The position numbers and the translations under genes were made by a program. A DNA stretch of 64,000 nt from Stromatinia cepivora (lineage: Eukaryota > Ascomycota > Leotiomycetes > Helotiales > Sclerotiniaceae): contig RCTD01000028.1 of the NCBI GenBank assembly GCA_014898415.1, positions 434,001 to 498,000 on the forward strand, written 5' to 3'. The notes beneath the pieces were generated by a model, which did not search any database, was not told the origin of the DNA, and saw only the letters and a list, made by a program, of their open reading frames with translations. Shown here piece by piece: positions 36,454 to 48,436 of this stretch. The first letter of the stretch is position 1. Each line of letters opens with the position of its first letter.

Positions 36454-38658
36454 ATGGCAGACTCACTGGATTCAGTCATCACTGTCGCTTCTGACAAGGA
36501 AGATGTATCACCAACTCGAGCAAACTTTAAAGCCTCGCCTTCAAAAAATGTTACCAGTAATCCCGAATCTTCTCAAAACACTCCACCAACAACGACAAAA
36601 TCAACCAACGATATAACAACTGAAGACGAGGAACGCAGAACCCCCGCGCGCGAGAATAATACAAGTACATTTGTTGGGACATCGTCGCGCGCACGGAATA
36701 AATCTACCAAAGATCAAGCCATAACTATGCAAGGAAATATTGGGCCACAGAATAACAAGATCCGTCATCTCAAAAAAGATGATGGAGAGCCACTATGGAG
36801 AAAGGATATTCAGTACGACTTTCTGAAACTCATCTTTGAGGACGACAATGCTGTGTTCACCAATAGTTACGATGATTCCATGCCGAAGCAGACCTTCGCA
36901 GACCTCTATATCGATGCGATGGCTAGGAGTAGCAAAACGAGTAAGATTCTGAGGGATAAATTGCTGAGCGAACATGAGCCAGCAAAGAACATGGCAATGG
37001 TGTGCCTTTTGGTTAATCTCGGTCGCATGAATACCACTTTGAACTGTGAGTAATTATCTTTTCTCGAAAAATTCGCATACTAACAAGTTTCAGTCTTCCC
37101 AGAAATGCGAGCACAACTTCGTACCTACCATGCCATTCCATCTCTACAAGCTCGACAAGATCCTAACTCCTACAAGCAGCTTCAAGATGCGCCTCGACTC
37201 AAATCCATTCTGAAGGGTGCATCCGAGGATCGGCCTGAACCTGCTTCTTTGGACAAGATCAAGGTAACACCGATACCTCGAACAAATCCAGTCAATCTAA
37301 TTTTCGTTCTTGCTACATATGCCTCTAAGGTCACAGAATTACACTTCCCTACAAACCGTGAATTCTTCGACCTCATCATGAACACCCAAATCACCAGCAA
37401 GTCAAGGGCCAAGGCATTCTTATGGTTGATGTGGTTCTATCTTGAATCTGACTTCACAGAGGAGGGGGCGGATGAGAATCCATTTGGATCTGGTGTTGAT
37501 TACCACACTGACGTCAGGAATCAAGGTGTTCCGCGATTACAAGATATGACAGAAGAGGAAGAAATGTTGGAGAACATCGATACAGAAGAAGAGCTAGAAT
37601 ATGGTCAAAGCAAGATGCGCGAGCGCAAACGCATTATTGAAGCAGATCAAATCGCCTTTCAGGCAGAAAATGGTCCGCCGAAACGTGGTCCCAAGCCGAA
37701 GCTCAACTTGCCCCCCGATGAAGGTTCCAATTCATCTGCTATTATGAGTCGTATGCGACCTCGTTATGATGATGTAGTTGGAACTCCTGGTGGTTTGATT
37801 AGTAAGGTTCGCCCCAGATACGAGTCCGATCTTGACAGCACATGCTCCACCCCGCCCCCTCGAGCTTTTGGTTCCAGCAACATGCGTATTAACAGTGTTC
37901 TTAATGCAGGCTCCAGATATCGAGGCGGTAGGAATGGTGAGGGATCTTCTCCAGCACCAGAGATACCAGCTGCTCTTGCGAGGCGACATCGACCGCTAAC
38001 CGCACACCAAATTGCTGTAGAGCGGAATAGGAACCAGCGAGTCGACTACATTCTGAGTCGCGGCATTAGAAAGGCGCATCATTCGGCGAGAAAGTTGCGT
38101 AAGCAGGAAGGCGCTTTTATACGCGCCTTCAAGAGAACGAATGCAATGTTAGATCCTTTTAGCGACAGCGAGGATGACACCTACCACAGAAATCCCTACC
38201 CTTTCAAAGAACGAGGATTTGGTGGTCTTGTTCAACTAGAAGGCGAAGAGGATGATTTTGGAGAAGAAGTGTCAGCGTATGCAGCTGCTTTCCGACGTGC
38301 CGGAAGAAGACTCGATCGTTGGGATAGTCAAAAAGACTTAAATCTTGGAGTTATTGGTACAAACCGCATTTCGACGAGCAATAGTATGAATGGCCACCGC
38401 GCACGGGACAGCGATGAAACCGAAGATGAGCAAGATCAACCGGTTGTTCATCACTCAAAGCACCAGACAAATGGACATGTAAGCGTACAGGACGGAGGGG
38501 ATGAAGATCTTGACGACATGGACAAGGAGCTTTTGGGACTGGTAACTGATAACGATGATGATGAAGATGATCTTGATATGATGGAGAAATCTTTACTAGG
38601 TATTGCTGGAGACGAAACAGAGGCAGATGTTAGTGACATGGGCATGGATGTGGATTAG
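36454..38658 (+). CDS. IES1: INO80 chromatin-remodelling complex subunit Ies1
   Basis: Two exons, 36454-37045 and 37094-38658, give 718 residues; the 48-nt intron has a CTAAC branch site and splits a Phe codon, restoring TLNFFPEMRAQLRTYH. The first ~110 residues are disordered. The conserved core begins DDGEPLWRKDIQYDFLKLIFEDD (20-residue piece PLWRKDIQYDFLKLIFEDD) and continues through LRDKLL, MAMVCLLVNLGRMNTTLN and LWLMWFYLESDFTEEGADENPF, the pattern I associate with fungal 'Ino eighty subunit 1'. The remainder contains basic patches (KKRGPKPKL-like, RRHRPLTAHQIAVERNR) and a very acidic C-terminus. It is expected to act in the nucleus as part of INO80. Confidence 0.85.
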
Positions 38659-39666
38659 CCGAACTTCTTGTATTGGTAGGCAGTGGTAGGGTATTTAAAG
38701 GGTATGGGAATAGTTCGATAGGCTTGTCGAAAGGGGCGTTCTTGAGTGGGAGACTATGGCTGGCGTCATCATTGAGATATGAAGTGAAAATCACTTTGTA
38801 AATCTGCCGAGACTCCTATTCGATAGATGGAGGGATTGGGAAGATGAGATATTTATGTGTTATATTATTAGTCAAGAAAGTCATAATTGCATGGTTTTAC
38901 TAGGATTTTGGAGAATCCCGAGTTTTGCTGTTGTAGATAGTGGTACCTTGTTGAAACGGAGGAAAAATGAATTGATAGAAAACTGAACAGTTACTCCAAT
39001 GGCCACAAAGTATGCACGTTATGATACCCTTATGATACCCATTGTCGAGCACAGCTTTAATGGTTTATTGTTAATTATTTCTATTGTGTCATTGACATAT
39101 ACTAACATAATGTAGTAGTTTATTTTTAGAGTGGATCCATTATCAATTCCAAGTCCGTAAGATTACAAGTTGCTATCATAGATTTTTTATTTCAGGAGTT
39201 AATTTCGACCAAGAAAATCTCCTTTTCAATATTGACATTTGTATTCGCATATATCCCATCCCATTCCCATCCCTACTATTCCTATACATCCTGCAATAAA
39301 GACTAGGTATGATAATGCACAGCAAGCTTTTAAACCCAAATACAGGGTTGATGAAATAAGCTTCAACAAAACCTATATAAAAAAAATGCGTCACGAAGCC
39401 TATGGACTATAAATCATTTAATCGCAACCTCGATATCTTGCCATTCAATTCGACCTCCTAAAGTACCTACCTTGCTCGACATATACATGAATCTCTAATC
39501 GACTTTTATCGAGGAAACTCTATCATTTGAGACCGCTGACATAACTCGGTCTTGCAACGCCAATGCGAATAACGATGAATGTGCATGGAAAGATTTAATA
39601 ATTGAATATAAGGGTATTGTCGAGAATCTAGTCGAGAAAGGAATTTCGAACCTTAATAATTCTTGT
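38659..39666. other. intergenic region, 1 kb
   Basis: Holds the Ies1 3' end and the promoter of the 1134-residue protein. An 11-bp sequence (TGATACCCTTA/TGATACCCATT) is repeated side by side at about 39019-39042. No coding exon supported. Confidence 0.5.
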
Positions 39667-42600
39667 ATGAGCTCCCATAGCAGGATGTTCTCTTATCTGC
39701 GACCTCACCGGCGCATTCCATCGACTCCTTCATCCCCGAAATCAGAGGTGCCCAGTTTCGAGCCTCCGACACGTTCAGTGGACCATGGTCATCCGCCACG
39801 ACTCCAAGATGTCAAATACGAAGATGAACCATCGCCGATCTCTTCTTCACCTCACCTCCCTCCAACCGCACGAGTTTCGAGCGCGGGGTATGGAAATACA
39901 TTAGAGAATTTGAGTTTCAATGGGAAGATAACTACACATGGTCATGATCCGAGAGGGCAGAGCTGGGTGGATGCGAAACTTAACAATGCGCGAAAGAGAA
40001 GTTCGGAAATTGGAAACAGCCAGAAATCACCATTGTACATGAGCAATCAGAGCCCTGATTCTGCAGGAAATGCAGGACCAGTTTCTACGAGGAATACTGT
40101 ATTTGACCATTCAAAGTCACAATCCAATGCCGTCTACGATTCAAGTACGCAGAAGCATGTTGGGCCGATCACCCCAGATCTAGATATTAAGCCCACTGGG
40201 AGACGGCCTACGGGTGCTCGAATCCCTTCTCCACCCCTCGAAGCCCCTCCTCCACAATCATCTAAAGGAAGGCTGAAGATGTTAAACCCCATGGCTCTTC
40301 TGGCTCGACGGAGAACTTCTCAAGCTATAACTCAATTAACGCCGGAATCACTTACTACAAGCTTTAGTTCAAAGGAGAATTTTGATCCTCGAATTAAAGG
40401 GACGGTTGTGCACGATTTCAGTGCTCCAAGAGGACCACGACGGAATGTCTCCTATAATGATGCCAGCGCTTCGGATGCGACTAGGTCATTTCAAAGAAGT
40501 CCCTATGCAGATTCGACAACTAGTGATAAAGCAGGAAATCACACGCCCGTATTCACCGAGAATTTTGAGGAGGAGCAATACCCTGCCGCAGGACCTCATG
40601 TACGAAAAGCTAACGACTTGTCTGATCTCACTGCACCGAAGCCCCCGTATGCGCGAGAAGTTCAAAGACAAGCTGATCAAGGCTCGGCGTCGAAAGTCAA
40701 CGATGAGTTACAAACTGGAGACCTGAAGAGGTTGAGTGCACAAAAATTCCCTTCAGATGTTGGATCCGGAGCACCACTAAAAGACGAAACCCCTGTCCCG
40801 GTTGAGTCCAAACGTATATCGACTGGTCCTGCATCGACTCCACCTAAAGCATATCCATCGTCGAGAAAGGGCGGGCGGGCACGAAATGTATCCGACGCTT
40901 CAGCAAAAGATGCCCTAAAACATATGAAGAGTACATCTTCGAGGTTTAGTTTCGATATGATAGGAGCTGCGGAACAGGAACGGCTACTTGAAGATAGACA
41001 TCGCCAGAAGGCACTGGAGAAAAAGAACGATCCGGACAATAATGACGATCAACAAATTTATGACGAGGACGATGACTTTAATTATGATGATATGATGGAT
41101 GATGATGGATTGGAGGAGAGGATACCCGGCGTCAATGCTGATTATGATGAAGAAGATGTCTTTGAGGGATTCGATGGTGGATATGAAAATGACATAACGG
41201 GCATCAACACTACCAGCTTGGAAGAAATACAAGAAACGGAAGAACAGCAAGAGATGGAACAAGCGACGCCCAATGAAGATGAAGCGCAACCAGATCCGCT
41301 GGATCGAAATGTTGCAGGCTTTACATTTCAACCACACGTCTCTGGTCCCATGAGCCCATATACTCCTGGGGCTGCAACAACACCTCGAGACTCCAATGGA
41401 CAAGTTATTGGATTCGCTATGACGAAATACTCACCTTTCCTTGCGTCGGAACCTCCTAATTCTGTCTTCACACCAATTTCTCCAGATGGAAATATTTACC
41501 CCCCAGATAAGCAATTGTCTGAAGAGCAATCAATTTCAGAATCGAATCCTCAGGGTCTTGGTATAGTCACCAAGAATCTACATGAATCACGAGAAGACAT
41601 CGTACAGCAGCAAAGTTCTAAGTCGACCTCGTTTCCTCAAATTTCAGGACTAGATGATGATGATCTATACTTTGATGATGGAATGATTGGTCTAGAGGGG
41701 GAAGCTGATGAAGGTAGAAATACAGGCGGTTTTGATGAATCTGTATTTGACAACAACGACACGGATCAATATGGACGGCCCATAAAAGATCAATTCATCG
41801 CTAGACAAACATCTAATCCCATTTCAACCAACGCTACCGGTCTATTAGATGAAGTAAAAGAAGACACACTGTCACCATTGTCTCCAAGGGCCAATCGTCC
41901 AATTGGAGGTTTAGCACCACAACCATCATTTTCTGATAACAGAGCCTCAGACGCAGCCCCAGCTCAAACAATAACCCAATCTTTAACGCAAGATAAGCTT
42001 GCTGAATATCAGGCTTCCCTCGCAGCGGCTGCTTTCAGTGCCGCGGCCAGTGGCAAATTCCGACGTGATAGCACACAAAGTATATTTCACATCGACTCGG
42101 ATCGCGAAGAAAATCAACCTGGCTTAGTTACAGATTCTGGTCATACTTCTTCCCAATATGAACACTTATCCTCTTCTTATGATGATTTTGATTACGATGA
42201 TGCGTTAGAAGACGATGAATTCATCGCTGCTGCCAATGCAGAAGCGCTGGCTAACGATCAAGATGGGTTCTATGGTCAAGAATTTGGGTTTTACTCGCAT
42301 CCTGCAGCTAGCTCGGCAGAATATATAAATGGTGGATATTTTGGTCCAAGGGGAATGGATGGTATGATACGAAGTCAAAGCGGAAGAATCGCGTCTCGAG
42401 AACCTAACCTCACACCTATTACCGAGCGCTCGGAATATTCGAATCGGAATTCCTTCATGTCTATTTCGCATCTACATGCCCCGTCAGGTAGTTCTCCGAT
42501 GATCAGTCCAGGCTTAGCACAATTGATGATCGCGGAGGATTACCAGAGGGCTTCGGATATGAGCTTGGAAGCATTGTTGAAGTTGAGAAGTCGGGCATGG

Positions 42601-43071
42601 GGTGGAAGCCAGGCCAGTGTGAAAAGTTTGGGCAGTAATGGAAATGGAAATGGCAGCCCGAAGAGTGTCGAGGGGAGTGGTAGCCCTGTGGCTGGAGGAC
42701 CACTTGTACAACCACCTTGGGGACACCGCAGGAGGAGTAGCGCGTTTAATCTTATGAGTGAAGAGGTGGAGAGAGAGATTGGTGATGCAGGAAATTTGAA
42801 TACGAATCAATCGTCGCCGGAATCAGAAGAAAAGAAAGTCGCAGCGAGAGATTTATTATTAGGAAATGAACACGAAGGAGATGTCGAAAAGGTTAGGAGA
42901 CTGTCATATACCAAACAACACAAATCCAGTGCGAGTGCGGAATCTATCAGCTACTCCAAGGAGGACGATCCGATCGAAGGCGAGAGATGGGTATTAGAAA
43001 GAAGAAGAACGGCAGATAGTGGGGAGGTGGAAGTCTTGGGTAGGGAAGTCCTGAGTGGTGGTGCGATTTAA
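39667..43071 (+). CDS. large disordered fungal protein of unknown function (1134 aa)
   Basis: One uninterrupted exon of 1134 residues starting at ATG 39667. The chain is rich in Ser, Pro, Asp and Glu, with no enzyme motif or membrane segment that I recognise. Short segments look conserved-type: MLNPMALLARRRTSQA (about 205-220), SSRFSFDMIGAAEQERLLEDRHRQKALEKK (about 425-455, helical), an Asp/Glu run at about 460-490, FTFQPHVSGPMSPYTPGAATTP (20-residue part FQPHVSGPMSPYTPGAATTP), and DMSLEALLKLRSRAWGGSQAS near the C-terminus. Many SP/TP sites suggest phospho-regulation. I believe it is conserved in filamentous ascomycetes but cannot name it. Confidence 0.85.
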   Translation: MSSHSRMFSYLRPHRRIPSTPSSPKSEVPSFEPPTRSVDHGHPPRLQDVKYEDEPSPISSSPHLPPTARVSSAGYGNTLENLSFNGKITTHGHDPRGQSWVDAKLNNARKRSSEIGNSQKSPLYMSNQSPDSAGNAGPVSTRNTVFDHSKSQSNAVYDSSTQKHVGPITPDLDIKPTGRRPTGARIPSPPLEAPPPQSSKGRLKMLNPMALLARRRTSQAITQLTPESLTTSFSSKENFDPRIKGTVVHDFSAPRGPRRNVSYNDASASDATRSFQRSPYADSTTSDKAGNHTPVFTENFEEEQYPAAGPHVRKANDLSDLTAPKPPYAREVQRQADQGSASKVNDELQTGDLKRLSAQKFPSDVGSGAPLKDETPVPVESKRISTGPASTPPKAYPSSRKGGRARNVSDASAKDALKHMKSTSSRFSFDMIGAAEQERLLEDRHRQKALEKKNDPDNNDDQQIYDEDDDFNYDDMMDDDGLEERIPGVNADYDEEDVFEGFDGGYENDITGINTTSLEEIQETEEQQEMEQATPNEDEAQPDPLDRNVAGFTFQPHVSGPMSPYTPGAATTPRDSNGQVIGFAMTKYSPFLASEPPNSVFTPISPDGNIYPPDKQLSEEQSISESNPQGLGIVTKNLHESREDIVQQQSSKSTSFPQISGLDDDDLYFDDGMIGLEGEADEGRNTGGFDESVFDNNDTDQYGRPIKDQFIARQTSNPISTNATGLLDEVKEDTLSPLSPRANRPIGGLAPQPSFSDNRASDAAPAQTITQSLTQDKLAEYQASLAAAAFSAAASGKFRRDSTQSIFHIDSDREENQPGLVTDSGHTSSQYEHLSSSYDDFDYDDALEDDEFIAAANAEALANDQDGFYGQEFGFYSHPAASSAEYINGGYFGPRGMDGMIRSQSGRIASREPNLTPITERSEYSNRNSFMSISHLHAPSGSSPMISPGLAQLMIAEDYQRASDMSLEALLKLRSRAWGGSQASVKSLGSNGNGNGSPKSVEGSGSPVAGGPLVQPPWGHRRRSSAFNLMSEEVEREIGDAGNLNTNQSSPESEEKKVAARDLLLGNEHEGDVEKVRRLSYTKQHKSSASAESISYSKEDDPIEGERWVLERRRTADSGEVEVLGREVLSGGAI

Positions 43072-45567
43072 GTCACTTAGTGTCTTGTGAATATAAACTA
43101 TGCTCTTGCATATATTTGGCGGTTCGCGTTATTGGTTTTGGTGGGAGGGAGGCTTCTTGTGTGTTTTAGATAGGTATGGTGTTTTATGGCACGAATGGTA
43201 GATTGGAGTTCGTCTGAGGAGGTTTGATAAAGTAATACCTTGAGTTGATATCCAGATCCAGGCCGTCCAGGCTATTATTTCAATGGAAAGAATTCTGAGC
43301 GGGGATTTGTTTGTAAGGTTGAATTTGTGAATTTGTGATATACTTTGAGGTAACTGGTTGTCAACATGTGCTGCTGCCACCTAGGTATATAATAAATGCC
43401 TATGTAAGATTATATGTTCTCATCATCTTCCACACCACTCACCACCAACCACACACAGTCCACCCACCTGCCAGAGTCCAAGCATAGATATACTATCCGC
43501 CCGCCTTGCCACATAAATCATTTCCCACTTTGTATAAAGATTTTCCCAATTAAGTTGTATGTGACAGCTCGGAAATAAGATCTATATGGCTGGCAACTTT
43601 ACAATTTAGGTTTAATAGATATTCAATCTTTTACAATAAATCAGACGGCTACCTAATGGGCTCCTATTGTCCGAAGTCTCCCCAACCTCCTCAATTGTTT
43701 CCTGCAAGTAAAAGTTCGATTTAGGATAGAAAGTGCCGACTTCGAAGAAGATTGCTCAGAAAGTGAATGTCAATTCCGCCAAAAAGTGAAGATGAAAATG
43801 AATGCGAATAATGCAAGGTGAAATGGTCAAAATGAGGATGCGAAACGTGAAATGATGTTTTGATCAAAAGGATACATCAATTGGTACTTGGTGAGCTTGG
43901 ATTTGATTTTTATAGAAGATTCTCTTGATATTACCCCTTCGCTTCCCCATGAAGTTTGTCACGTGTTGCGGGGTAACTTCTCAACAGACGACCTTGCCAT
44001 ACAGCTAGGAGGAGAATATATAGCTTATTATAAGTGCATACTTTTTTAGAGATCTCTTCAACCAAGAATGATGTTGAAGCTCGATCACAAAGCAGTGAGA
44101 TGGTGTGTTCTTTGGGTCATGAGCCTTCATGATCCAGGTTAGAACGGCCTTAAAGTGGCAGGAGCAGGGGGAAGTATACTGATCAGGCGGCCATATAAAT
44201 ATGTATACTTCCTCCTCCTTCATCACTCGAAGACCCATCCACCTAACTCTGCTCTAGCACATCACATAAGTTTGGGAGGGGGTTGGGAAGAGATGTGTGG
44301 TGAATATCGTGAATCTTTCGCCATTGGTTCAACGAAGGACTTCAGTTCATTTCACTTTCGCACATCAACGACGACATATCGTCTAATGTGCTTAATTTCC
44401 AGCCTCCTCCCATCAAGGTAGCCCACATTCAAAGTAATGGAGTGAATGCAAATTTGCTAGCTTAGTTTCTACGCACAATTGAAAAACTTTCAGAATCTCA
44501 ATTCCCTCCTGCTTTCTTCTTCCCACGAACATGATATATCAACGAAAGGACACCAAACTGCAACTTTAACTGGGAATACTTATACACTCAACCTTTCTTG
44601 CAAACCAGAGCAACAATTCAATTCTTCAATTCTTTTCACAATCAATTGCTTGTGTACGTACCATAAGATACTCCTTTGGAATCTTCTGTACCAATTAACT
44701 GCTCTTTTGAGATTTCGTTAGTCCACATACCCTTCAATTATCTTCACATTACCTTCGTCTCGCTATAATCGTCTAGTCAATCACTTGTTATCATCGATAG
44801 CTACCTATTCCCTGGGTAACTCTTCTACCGAGTCAATTATCTGATTCAATTCTACTTCTTGTATCCACTTTACAACCACCATTTCCCCCCTACAGCTCAT
44901 CCCTCTTCTTTACCTCATTTACAACTGCGACCAGCTTCAACTTTATTTTACATTGCGACTATTAGCAAATACATACACTTCTTCTTTCACCTTAATTTAC
45001 ATTAAAAAACTACCTCGGCCTTTACCATTGCAGAGGATTCACCCGTCAAAAACTAGCACTTATTTTACCAATTCCACCGCATCTCACAAAATAACTCAAT
45101 TCGAAGGACTATTTCGGATCTATTTCAGTGTACAATACTTACGAATTATTTACGACTTCAATTTTTGTCATCATCACATTCAGTACGTGGAAGGGCTACT
45201 TCTACAACTTTTGTGACAAAGTTCCTCGTGCAGGAGAACCTTGTTTATTTACCAACTACTTGCGACTTTTGTCATTGTAAATAAACCACCCCTTCATGCT
45301 CCTTGCAAGATGCTAATGACGACCAAGTGTATTTCGATATCACGAACGCAGAGCACTCAACTGAGTTGTCTTTTCTTTATTTAGCTGTCGTAAAGTTCTT
45401 AGGAGGGTTCTTCGTTATCAGTAATTTTCAACCCTTTTGCACTCGTTCTTTGCAATTTACTGACACTTTTCAAGTATTTCCTCGATACACTCGATGCACT
45501 CACATCTCTTACGAACTTCTTCACCTCCTACCTTCACTTCTTTGATTTAATACGAACTTACGTCAAG
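43072..45567. other. 2.5-kb intergenic region with long CT-rich leader-like DNA
   Basis: The last ~1.1 kb (about 44430-45567) is pyrimidine-rich with many ACTT/CTTC stretches and short upstream open frames, the look of a long fungal 5' leader. This suggests post-transcriptional control of the gene that follows. An E-box CACGTG is present at 43960-43965. No gene supported. Confidence 0.5.
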
Positions 45568-48436
45568 ATGTCTCCAGCACATGTACCAAATAATTCCCAA
45601 AGTTCTCCCCTCAACAAAGGTTCTGATATCAAGTGTGTCCAAACCACCAAAGGATGGGTCTGCGCTCTTTGCTTTCCTCTTGGGCATCCTAGCCGTGCCC
45701 TTGAGCGTGTTTTGAACTTCCCTGAGCTCAAGAGTCATGCAGCCGGTAACCATTATGCTTCTCTTGGAGAACACGAGTGGGAGAACTATGGTAATTCAAA
45801 TCAAATAATTTCTTACTATCATGGCTTTACTAACCATCACTATAGTCAACCAGTCTGTTTACTACGAGGCCCAATTCAGAGGTCAAAGCAGTCTTGGTTT
45901 GAATGGTGGTGTCATGCATGGTCCTGCTACCATTGCTTCCCAAAAGACGCTTGCTAACAAAGCCAGCGTTCTAAAGCGCAAGTATGTTAAGAAGGCTAAA
46001 CCCGTTGCTGAGACTGCTCTTGATCTCATGGAAACCATGATCAACTTCGACAGTGAAACGGGTGCCAAAAATATGATCAAAGCTCTTGCTTCTCCTGGTG
46101 GCAACCAGGATGAAGACAGTGAGATGAGCGATGTTGAATCTGCGCCGGCTACCTCAAAGGCTTATACTGCTTCTTTCTTCGATCCATCTGCAGCTCAACA
46201 TCAACGTGGCATGCGCCCAATGAACATAGCACAGGTCACAGCATCACCAGCTTCTCTACAAACCGGCACTGATCCTTTCTATAATCAATTTACTGCTCAG
46301 AACCAATTTAGTATGCATTCTATGGACGTATCTCAGGTCGCTGCAACTTCAACTATTCCTCGCACTGGCAATAGCTATTACTATGACGCATCCGCTGCTA
46401 AATATGGCATGCATCAAATGGGTGTATCCCAAATCGGCGCATCACCAATTGCTCCACAATCCGGCATCAGTTCTTTCAACAATCCATCTACACACCTTCA
46501 GTTCAGTATGAATTCAATGGATACATCTCAAGTCACCTCATCACCGAGCACGCCATCTCGTAAGAAGGCCGCTGCTGCTAAGAATCCTCTTCGTCAACGT
46601 TTAAGTGAAAATCCTTCATTCGAGTCCGCCGTCTCTGTTCATGGTCTTGCTCGAGTTCAGGCTGCGGGTAATGCAGGTCTGCAGCGATATCTAGATCGAC
46701 AAGCTCGTGGTCTTCCTCGCACATCCAACACCCCACTTCCATTAAATTCGTATCCTTCTCGCAATGGCACCATGGGTCTTCCTCTTACTGCTGCAAATTA
46801 CGCTGCTGCTGGTATGCCAAATCTTCATGTAGAGAAGACTGCTAGACGTACCAAAAAGGTTGATCGTCGTCATCAAGAATCTGCTTCTTTCGGTAACGCT
46901 GATAATGCAGAAGACAACAACTTAACTTCTGCTAACCCTCCTCCAACTGACCTCTCTCTCAATGAGTTTGGTGTTCCAGCTGCTATCTTTGGTCAAGCTC
47001 CTGGTGCTGTTTACAAATCCCATACATACAAATCTATCTATGCAGAGTCGACTCCTCCTAAGGAGCAGCCTCCTCTTCCCGGGGCTTCATTTTTCGACTT
47101 TTCTTCCTCTGAGTTCTCTCATCCTGCTACAAACAACGAGATTGTTCAACAAGATCCTAATTGCCAAGTAGGCACAATTGGCATGTTTGATCATGGTCAA
47201 AACACTGGATTCACAGACTCTTTTGTCTCTGGTCTCCTGGACGAAACTTTCGGAGCTCACAATGGTGGGAACCAGACCGCCACCAAACAGTACGGCCGCG
47301 ATGTATCCCGTACTTTGGAACCAGGTCAATTGTTTACTGATGCGGGCCTCGATGGCATTAGCGAAGGCTTCGACTTTAATGCATTTATCAACGACACCAA
47401 CTACAATTTTGACGACGATTCAACTTTTGGCAATACGATCCCACAACAAAATACCGGTAACTTCGACGAGTTCTTTGCTACCGTTGGCATTCAAAAGCAA
47501 AATACGGTCCCACAGCAAAATACCGGTAAATTCGACGAATTCTTCGCCGCTGCAGGAATTCCCAAGGCACATGACTCCGAACTCGACGCTATTTTCGGCT
47601 TTGGTAATCCATCTTCTCCTATGAATACCAATCATAACTTCAGAATCTTCCATACTACTTCTTTGGAGTATGGCGCCGCTGGTATCGAAGCTTTGAAGGC
47701 TGCTCACGCTGCTGTCTCTGCTGGTGAACTCTTATCTCCGCCTAGTTCGACCGCTTCTTCTCTCGTTATTGGAGTTTCTTCTACTTCCGCTTCCAGGGCT
47801 CCGTCTCCTGTCGTTGTAGCTCTTTCTGCAGAGGCTGATGCCGTTCCAGCTTCTGAGGATCTTTCCCCAGCTACATCCACCCCTTCGTCTCCTGTTGCCG
47901 AGTCTTGGTCTTCGGTTGAATCTTCTCAAGCTATCGAGTCTCCTGTTTCTGTGGAGTCTCCTGCTACTTCTGAATCTGCTGCAGTTTTTGAGTCTCTCGA
48001 TGCTGTTGAATTAGCTGTCCCTGTTACTGTAGTCCCTGCCATTATACCTCCAGAAACGGCAGACACGACCACAGAGCAACGAGATGTGTCGGCAGCAATA
48101 GCCAAGCGACAAGAAGAGCGAGAGTCCCGGCACACCACCGAGATCGAGGCCCAGAAGGCTGAGGTGGCTCGGCGCGGTGCTGGCGCTGGGGTTGTGGCCT
48201 TACACGAGGCAGATATTCGGCGCAACAAATTGCAAAAGAAAATTGAAGCCAATGAAGCATTAACAAAGCAGCTGGCAGAGCAAAGGCTTTCGCACAAGGC
48301 AAATATCCTACGCCTCGATGCTGAGGCTAAGGCTATTACACGTTTGAATGCTGAATCCACTGCCACGATTGAGCGACAAGCTTCTGAGATTAGGAAGCCG
48401 GCAAAGCAGCCCGCCCAGCAAAGGCCAAGATGGTAG
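45568..48436 (+). CDS. repeat-containing protein with N-terminal Cys/His finger-like motif; 3' end probably frameshifted
   Basis: Two exons, 45568-45790 and 45846-48436; the 55-nt intron splits a Val codon, giving NYVNQSVYYEAQFRG. As it stands the chain is 937 residues. The N-terminus has CALCFPLGHPSRALERVL and a following HAAGNH, a C-x2-C...H-x4-H arrangement resembling a single zinc finger (ligand assignment is inferred). Residues about 184-310 contain four units of a ~33-residue repeat with core MxxM(D/N/G)xxQ(V/I); residues about 600-645 hold two 23-residue units with QQNTG(N/K)FDEFF. Ser/Glu/Ala/Val-rich repeats and a C-terminal coiled coil follow. It stops at 48434-48436 while the downstream frame remains open to 48918; see findings. 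Function unknown; no name recognised. Confidence 0.75.
46211..46535 (+). repeat. four ~33-codon protein repeats
   Basis: The cores MRPMNIAQV, MHSMDVSQV, MHQMGVSQI and MNSMDTSQV are spaced 34, 32 and 33 residues apart. Diverged internal duplications, lying in the 45568 gene. Confidence 0.8.
47432..47569 (+). repeat. 69-bp in-frame direct repeat, two copies
   Basis: Copies start at 47432 and 47501 and encode IPQQNTGNFDEFFATVGI and VPQQNTGKFDEFFAAAGI. High nucleotide similarity points to a recent tandem duplication that kept frame. Confidence 0.8.

Noticed and set aside
48342..48409. Intron that would join the two frames of the 45568 gene
   Set aside because: Length 68 fits the frame, but the donor GTTTGA is weak and there is no clear CTRAY branch site near the acceptor. 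A missing base is a simpler explanation; left open in findings.
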